Shown piece by piece: positions 43,313 to 48,552 of a DNA stretch of 48,552 nucleotides. Under the pieces are notes generated by a model. It had not been told where the DNA came from. It saw only the letters and a list, made by a program, of their open reading frames with translations, and did no database searches. Each line of letters begins with the position of its first letter. Position 1 is the first letter of the stretch. A program made the position numbers and the translations under genes. This DNA comes from Sphaeroforma sirkka (Eukaryota > Opisthokonta > Ichthyosporea > Ichthyophonida): the NCBI GenBank assembly GCA_001586965.3, contig LUCW03001353.1, forward strand, positions 1-48,552, read 5' to 3'.

Positions 43313-45351
43313 TCAGTGCTTAACTTGGACGTCTGGTAAGTCCTTGCAATCCTCTTTGTGCCAACCGTTAGTACCCTTGCAAGTAGCACACTCTTTCATA
43401 TAGTGTCCAAAATCTGGCTTGCCTGGTGCACACTTAACAGGGTCGTGTCTACCATTCCACTTGCCATTACGTTTTGTGAGGTTGTAACCACACTTCTTGC
43501 AAGGCGCTCTCACCTTCTTATCACCTTTCGGTTCGGTAGAAGTAGAGCCAGTACCCCCTCCAGTAGTAGTGCGAGGTTTCTTAGTACTACGCGCAGTATT
43601 AGTCTCTACTGCGTTTCGCTTAGTGGGCTGGGTGTAGCTCGTGGTACTAAGTACTCTAGTAGAGGAATTGGTATGCTTGTGTACTATCTTCTCAAAGACA
43701 GACCAAGGCATAGATCGCAAATCACCATAGGCGATGATGTCATCATTGACTTTCTTAAAGAGGTTAGCTCCCAGAGTCTCCATCATCTGACAAATTAAAT
43801 AAAGTATTCGCCAGTATAGGTACGACCACCCATCCGAGTATTCATATGTGTCATATGAGCTAGAGCACCTCGAATAGTGGTATCGTTCGCAAAGAACTTG
43901 CGAGACTCTAGAAGTTCACGGTCACGTGCATCTTCAAAAAAAGGTGTTAAGTATATTATCACGCAACTGGTGCCAGGGTAGGGCTTTCCAGTTGGGCTCA
44001 TGAGCCTTCAAGATAGTTCGCCATTCACCTGGCTCGCAGAAATGAATAAAGGCATTCATCATCTGCTTATCCCTAAGGCTGGCAGACTCCTTAAGTTGGT
44101 CGAAGGCCTTCAGTGTCTCCACTGTACTCTCATTAGTAGAGAAATCGACCTCAGCCTGCGCGTTACCTAGCTGCTTTATAAAGCTTGGTTCTAAGTGTTC
44201 ACGAGGCTCATGCTCAGTGCTACGGGCTGCTAGTGCCAAGATGGTGTCTATTTCCTTTCTCTTGTTATCGATTAGATAGCGAATGTTATCCGCTTTCCTA
44301 TCGTCAAGGTCAGAGTCATTCAATAGACGGTCCTCAAGGACTTGCATACCAGAGCGTAATAGCCTGAGACGAGTATGTCTGGTTCTCACTTCCTCATCCT
44401 CAGGATTAGAGCGGGAACTCTCTAACGAGGTACTGGTGTAGCGATTGCCAAAATCGTGATTACCAGGGTTAGTTGGCAAATGAGGGTCGATATTACGAGG
44501 ATGGTAAGCCTCATCGAGTTCCATACGATCATATCCTCTGACAGGGTTAGGTTTGTCAAGAGGATGGTCGATGGTAGCATCAGAGCTATAGAGATTAAAT
44601 TTTGAAATATTATCTATCTCGCCAGTGGTAACTGGCTTAGTGGTAAACATACTGGCTGGTAAACCAGTAGGTCTCGGGTTCGAAACCCGGCCCGAATTTT
44701 TTTTCTTCTTCGGTATAGGAAGAATATCAGCCAAGTGGGACACGATAGAGGGGTCCACAACTGCTGCTGCCGCTAGCTCCTTCAAGAGCGCTTCAGTGCG
44801 GTTCAATTGGCGTCGAGATTGAGAGGATCCAGCCACTCGTTGTCGAGTTATGGCGTCCTCAGCTTCGGCCCCAAGATTTGAGCTGAATGGAATGGCTTCT
44901 CCATCGATGGCGAAACCGAAATTTTCGGACAGGTCCAATACTTCCTTTTCACTCCGGATTTGTGCTGGAGTGTCCTTTAGATGTGGAGTTATAATGCCCC
45001 CGACATTCGTATCCACGAATTTTCCAGCCTTTCGACGTTTATCCCCAATATTTGACGGCACGTGGTCAGGGGGGGCAAACTGGGGTCCTGAGCTTCACTC
45101 CTAGGTGATACACGGACGCTGGCGAGCCTTTCCGCGGTAGTAGATACCTCTTCTTCCAAGGCTTTAGGATCCGACGAGTCATCCTCAGAATAATCCTCTG
45201 TACCAACCTCAGAATTTGCTTCCCCAACAGTATCCTCGGCAGGCTCAACTCCAGACAGGCTAGGTGTTTCCACAGGGACCTCAGGAACCTCGGCAGGCTT
45301 AGCAGGCTTAGAGCTAGCGGCTCCCTTGCCTTTAGAAGTACCCTTAGCCAT
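43313..45351 (-). pseudogene. gag: Gag of B3
   Basis: ATG at 45349-45351 opens MAKGTSKGKG, a Lys/Ser/Pro-rich and then acidic N-terminus (frame 45351-44989). A frameshift near 45060 leads to 45061-43934 (375 codons), the capsid. It stops at a T7 run near 43937, where B2 has an intact FFED. Frame 43786-43313 continues with the Cys/His cluster (CX2C-X14-HX4C, HX4CX2C) and ends at the UGA that separates Gag from Pol. A tRNA-like segment lies inside on the opposite strand at 44621-44704. Confidence 0.85.
44621..44704 (+). other. tRNA-like segment antisense within gag B3
   Basis: Plus strand, opposite to gag: GCCAGTGGTAACTGGC is an inverted repeat (44621-44636) overlapping box A TGGCTTAGTGG (44633-44643). 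Box B GGTTCGAAACC follows (44677-44687), then T8 (44697-44704). A GGT anticodon-like loop could be read in the middle, but the stem has a mismatch. Ends do not pair into an acceptor stem. Gag reads through the segment as KKKKNSGRVSNPRPTGLP. Confidence 0.6.
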
Positions 45352-45431
45352 AGTAATTGCTGGATAGTAAATTGATGTCAGACAGTCTAGAAGCAGTACA
45401 CTACTGTAACTACTATATAACTGAAAAAATA

Positions 45432-46026
45432 TGTAAACTTCGATGGAAATTACTAGGTTTCAAACTATATTAAACTAAAATACTATTTAGTCAGTTAGGA
45501 TTTAGCAGTGGTAGCTTGTGTAAGAATGATCAGGACTGCCTCTTGTTAAGAGCCTAAATATCCTCGATCACACAGGGCGTACCTCTAGCTGTTCTTTATT
45601 GAATAATTTTCACTAGAAGTACTAAATGTTCATGACCACTTGCCTAATTTGTAAATAGACATAATAACGTAAGTCACGTTAATACATTAGCTGATATAAA
45701 TAAAGTTCCATCTGAAGAAAAGTTAAAAAAAAAGAAAAAAGACTTATTGGATTTTGGAGATTGGCGGGAGGACCAAAATCAATAAGTAGTAGTTCGAGAT
45801 TATAAAATTTAGTTTATAATATCCTACATCTACTAATGTCTCAAATAGGTCCAAGTAGATGAGTCATACCAAATACTCAGGCTATTGGAGCCATCAAAGT
45901 GAATTTAGAACACTTTGGAAATATTGGAAAAAGAGCTTGTACTAATTATTTAAAATACAAATAAAAACCAATGTATTATCTCAATTGATCTTGATATTTT
46001 AGACTGACCGGAGCCGTATTTCTACA
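45432..46026 (-). repeat. 5' LTR of B3
   Basis: This is 595 bp with TG...CA ends in element orientation. It precedes the ATG of gag by about 80 bp of leader. No canonical TGG primer-binding site follows the LTR end. Confidence 0.93.
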
Positions 46027-47403
46027 CACCTAAATATTTTTTAATGACTTTTCCATTCACCTTTTCTCACCTTGATCACTATACACTGTAACACGGTACT
46101 CTTTTGTCTTGGTCAAGGACAACACCACGCTGGAACACAATATGATTCCCTTATTTGTTCTCCCTATGTTACTTGTGCACGAGAAGTGGCTCTTTCGTCA
46201 CTCCTTCGTCTGCCTACTTGTTTGGAATTTCTGTTCCCTATATTTTGCTAATCTCCTGTGGTCGGAACTCGTTACGGCTCCTCCTTTCTGGGAGCTTTTG
46301 AACCCCTTCGTCCTGTTGCGTCTTAAACTCGTTTTGATTTTGTTTTAGTGTAAGTAAGGATATTATAAAAAAATATACTTATGGAGAGTAGCTGAAAGGT
46401 ACGACTCAAGGATACAATAGACATCAATTCAAGTACGGCTATCTCAGACAAGAACAGTTTCTAGTGTGAGAGAACCGAACTGAGTCTGTATTTGTGTTTT
46501 CTGATTCACTAGACTCAGGTTTCTACTTGAGTGTTTTTCTCACACGCGGGGTCTCGGTTTAGCTTACCAGTTTTACCACTATTATTTCTGTTGACCCTAA
46601 TTCCAGGAATATTTGGATCCGGACCCAAAACTGATTAAATGCAACAACGTTAACAGTCTCTGGAAACCTATTTTCAGTTAAGCCATCTCGCAACTAAAGT
46701 ATCCAGATATAAATATTTGAAAAATTAACGTCTTGTATTGGGCCAACTCCAATGTCTGATCTAATACTAATTTATAATTACTATCGATAAAAATCATTTG
46801 GTAAACTGCGTTTAGGTATTTTTCAGAAGTACGACTGTAGACATATTGTAGACATAGAATCTATTGTAGGGGTACAGTACGGTGGTCATCAAACTACGCC
46901 ACAAAAATAAGGGAATATGCACGGGAAATGCGTTTATTTCTGAAGATGAGACCAGCCAAGGTAAATTCAGAAGTCCTAGAGAGGTGACACAATTCTTGTG
47001 GAAGGTATCAGGGGCATGGGGTAGTATTGTAGGTGGTTCAACCAAGTCTTTGAGAAAAGCGACGAATTGCAAAAAAAAAAAAAAGTCATATATGGGAGGA
47101 CTGCAATCGCAGGTGCTATGGTTGGCGAGGCAAAAACAACGCAAAAAAGAAAGTATGCGTGGTCGAGGGAAACAGTGTCTGCATAGTTGTAGTTAATAGC
47201 CTAGGATGTTAGTAGTACAAGTTCGTTCGGGAATAGATGGAGATAGGTCCCGGCGGATTATAAAAGCAGTCCACGTCCAGTGTTAGGGCTCAGACTTTCA
47301 CTAAGACTATAAGGAACAGAAGGGCGAAGAGGACTAAAAATACTGCTTGTAAATATCGTAAACCTTTAAATAAAGCTACTGCTACCGGATTTAGAAATTT
47401 AAA

Positions 47404-47419
47404 TTTTTGGCGCCGAAAA
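47404..47419. promoter_or_regulatory. E2F-like palindromic motif
   Basis: TTTTTGGCGCCGAAAA is a near-perfect inverted repeat containing TTTGGCGC, the E2F/DP core. A second site is at 47536-47546. Distance to the transporter ATG is about 730 bp. Assignment rests on motif alone. Confidence 0.3.
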
Positions 47420-47535
47420 TTATTTTCAGGCCAATTTTTGGATTTGAAGGATTGGAGAAGAAGGACCGAACTTTGTGAATTTCGAGAGACCTTATAAAAA
47501 AACCCTAAAGACCTTATAAAAAACCCTAGTTAAAA

Positions 47536-47546
47536 TTTGCGCCAAA
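47536..47546. promoter_or_regulatory. E2F-like motif
   Basis: TTTGCGCCAAA is on its other strand TTTGGCGCAAA, a textbook E2F/DP consensus. It lies about 80 bp upstream of a TATA box (47619) and 605 bp before the ATG. Confidence 0.35.
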
Positions 47547-48150
47547 TGTGAACCAATAGAAAGTTGATAGTATTACTAGAGAGTAGGAGCTACACACATA
47601 CTGCTTTTATTTTACTCTATAAAAAGTATATATACGTCAGACTGGAGAATGTGACTGAATCTCAGAATCAAGACACCTATGAAAAGTTAAGCATTTGTTC
47701 ACTTGCTAAGTAAATACGATTCCTACAGCGTCAGCAGATGACACAGAGTCGTCACAGAAGTCCATTAGTCCAGTCTGTTTAAAAAAAGCGCAGAATATGT
47801 AGTGGACAGTGGTCGTCATTTTCCGCACTTTAGAGGACTGTTAGCCGGGCCGTCAGCCGTGGCCCGTGGTCCGTAGATGTGTTCACCAATCTCACAACTG
47901 CAAGACACCGGCTCAGCACCTGTTAAGATATATTTTAAATAAATATAGTCTGACGAGTATAATAAAAAATTATAGAAATAGTATTCAATATAAACTTATA
48001 CGCAGGGCGTGTGCATTTCATCATCGAGCACCTCTATCACCACTATCATTTTAGTGCTTGAGCGAGTACACCAGTAATAATCTAAGTTCATGCTACATTC
48101 AATTCTTTTATCTCTTTATAACCAAATCTGGCTACTTCTTATCTCTCAAC

Positions 48151-48552
48151 ATGTTGTTCAAGATTGTGTTCTATCTAGCCCCTATGATTCTTGTTCCGTA
48201 CCTCGTCATAGCGGCACAAGCGTCGGTGGTACCCAATATATTCCTAAAGGCGTATGGAGAAGACCTCGCGCTGACCATCACAACCTATGCTGCCGGGGTC
48301 AAATCGTTTCTGAGCTTCATAACAGGTCCACTTGTAGGTGATTGTAGATCAGATTTCTACGGTCGAAAGGTGTGTGTTAGTATAGCTTTGCACGATGTAT
48401 TGCACACAAACACACATACTCCCGCTGCGCTGCCCCCTCACGGCCACTCTCTTTGTGTTCCTCTCTCTCTCTCGCTCTCTCGCACCCCACCCACACACCA
48501 TACATACACACACTCACACGCATCACATCAAATATCATCACATCACACACCA
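48151..48552 (+). CDS. Major-facilitator transporter, first exon, partial
   Basis: The ATG at 48151 is the first Met after an in-frame stop at 48052. It opens a hydrophobic first membrane segment (MLFKIVFYLAPMILVPYLVIAA), then PNIFLKAYGEDLALTITTYAAG and a second membrane segment. DFYGRK at about residues 68-73 is an MFS motif A remnant (G...D.xGRK) in the loop between helices 2 and 3. The layout resembles the tetracycline-transporter/MFSD14 type, but the substrate cannot be told. The exon most likely ends at AAG 48369, followed by GTGTGT at 48370, a good splice donor. The frame stays open to the window end, but that stretch is CT/CA-rich and low in complexity, as expected of an intron. The remaining exons lie outside. 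Confidence 0.65.
   Translation, partial: MLFKIVFYLAPMILVPYLVIAAQASVVPNIFLKAYGEDLALTITTYAAGVKSFLSFITGPLVGDCRSDFYGRKVCVSIALHDVLHTNTHTPAALPPHGHSLCVPLSLSLSRTPPTHHTYTHSHASHQISSHHTP
48455..48552. repeat. CT/CA-rich microsatellite
   Basis: Runs of TCTC and then CACA/CATCACAT fill the window end. They lie after the probable splice donor at 48370, so they are likely intronic. Confidence 0.85.

Larger units (their letters stand above)
38368..46026 (-). mobile_element. Element B3: complete B-family LTR retrotransposon
   Basis: This 7.66-kb element has 595-bp direct LTRs at 38368-38962 and 45432-46026 (about 1% different by eye). In its own orientation the LTR begins TGTAGAAATACGG and ends AAGTTTACA. 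The order is gag, UGA, protease, RT, RNase H, methyltransferase-like domain, integrase, chromodomain-like tail, G6 polypurine tract (CCCCCC at 38966-38971 on the plus strand). It matches B1 closely but is not interrupted and has no tail duplication, and it shows the empty site for element A. Its frames are broken at many places, several in homopolymers. No clear target duplication is present; only ACCT is near both ends. Confidence 0.93.
46027..48150. other. Non-coding interval with promoter-like motifs before the transporter gene
   Basis: No frame in these 2.1 kb shows a recognisable domain. The 104-codon frame at 46882-47196 is of unknown value. TATA-like boxes TATAAAA lie at 47259-47265 and 47619-47625. 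A 20-bp tandem with CCTTATAAAAAAACCCTAAA-like units (about 47490-47529) holds telomere-box-like AAACCCTA. CCAAT is at about 47553. The last 500 bp may hold the promoter of the gene at 48151. Confidence 0.45.

Noticed and set aside
44621..44704. Functional tRNA gene
   Set aside because: No acceptor stem, a poor D-stem and anticodon stem, and gag runs through it. Recorded as tRNA-like only.
45405..45431. tRNA primer-binding site of B3
   Set aside because: The sequence after the LTR (TATTTTTTCAG) lacks the expected TGG start and I cannot match it to a tRNA end.
46882..47196. 104-codon frame as a gene
   Set aside because: It ends in a Lys run from an A-tract and has no recognisable domain; the opposite strand is equally open.
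47490..47529. Internal telomere tract
   Set aside because: Only two CCCTAA-type units embedded in a 20-bp tandem; too short for a telomere relic.

Overview
The window is eukaryotic, repeat-rich DNA made almost wholly of LTR retrotransposons stacked into one another. There are no bacterial operons or ribosome binding sites. One cellular gene is visible, the first exon of a major-facilitator transporter at the right edge, with a GT splice donor. The host is probably a unicellular eukaryote with a large, transposon-laden genome. A holozoan protist such as an ichthyosporean is my guess and is not demonstrated.

Three Ty3/Gypsy-type families, here called A, B and C, share one plan: gag, an in-frame stop codon, aspartic protease, reverse transcriptase (RT), RNase H, a Dam-like N6-adenine-methyltransferase-like domain, a DDE integrase and a C-terminal chromodomain (clear in A and C, divergent in B). 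Copy B1 (989-3270 plus 11803-17014, + strand) is split by a complete copy of A (3271-11802, + strand). A second B gag fragment, B2 (17015-17711 plus 25939-27326), is split by a complete copy of C, called C1 (17712-25938, - strand). To its right lies a rearranged composite of C (C2/C3, 27327-32700) whose LTRs point in opposite directions. A remnant of a non-LTR retrotransposon (32701 to about 34560) and a heavily decayed Ty3-type element D (35933 to about 37935) follow. A scrap of the A leader (38007-38367) then abuts a complete B3 element (38368-46026, - strand, 595-bp LTRs). From 46027 to 48150 is a non-coding stretch with promoter-like motifs, followed by the transporter exon.

Almost every retrotransposon frame is broken. 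Many of the breaks are one- or two-base indels, several of them in homopolymers, so decay and sequencing error cannot be told apart here. C1 is the best preserved, with a 491-codon protease-RT frame and a 477-codon methyltransferase-integrase frame.

Four features deserve attention. The methyltransferase-like domain occurs in all three families with differing catalytic-motif residues. Gag and pol sit in one frame separated by a single UGA or UAG in all three families. tRNA-like segments with box B and a T-run lie antisense inside B gag and inside the C leader. C1 and C2/C3 show mosaic junctions that look like template switching by reverse transcriptase.
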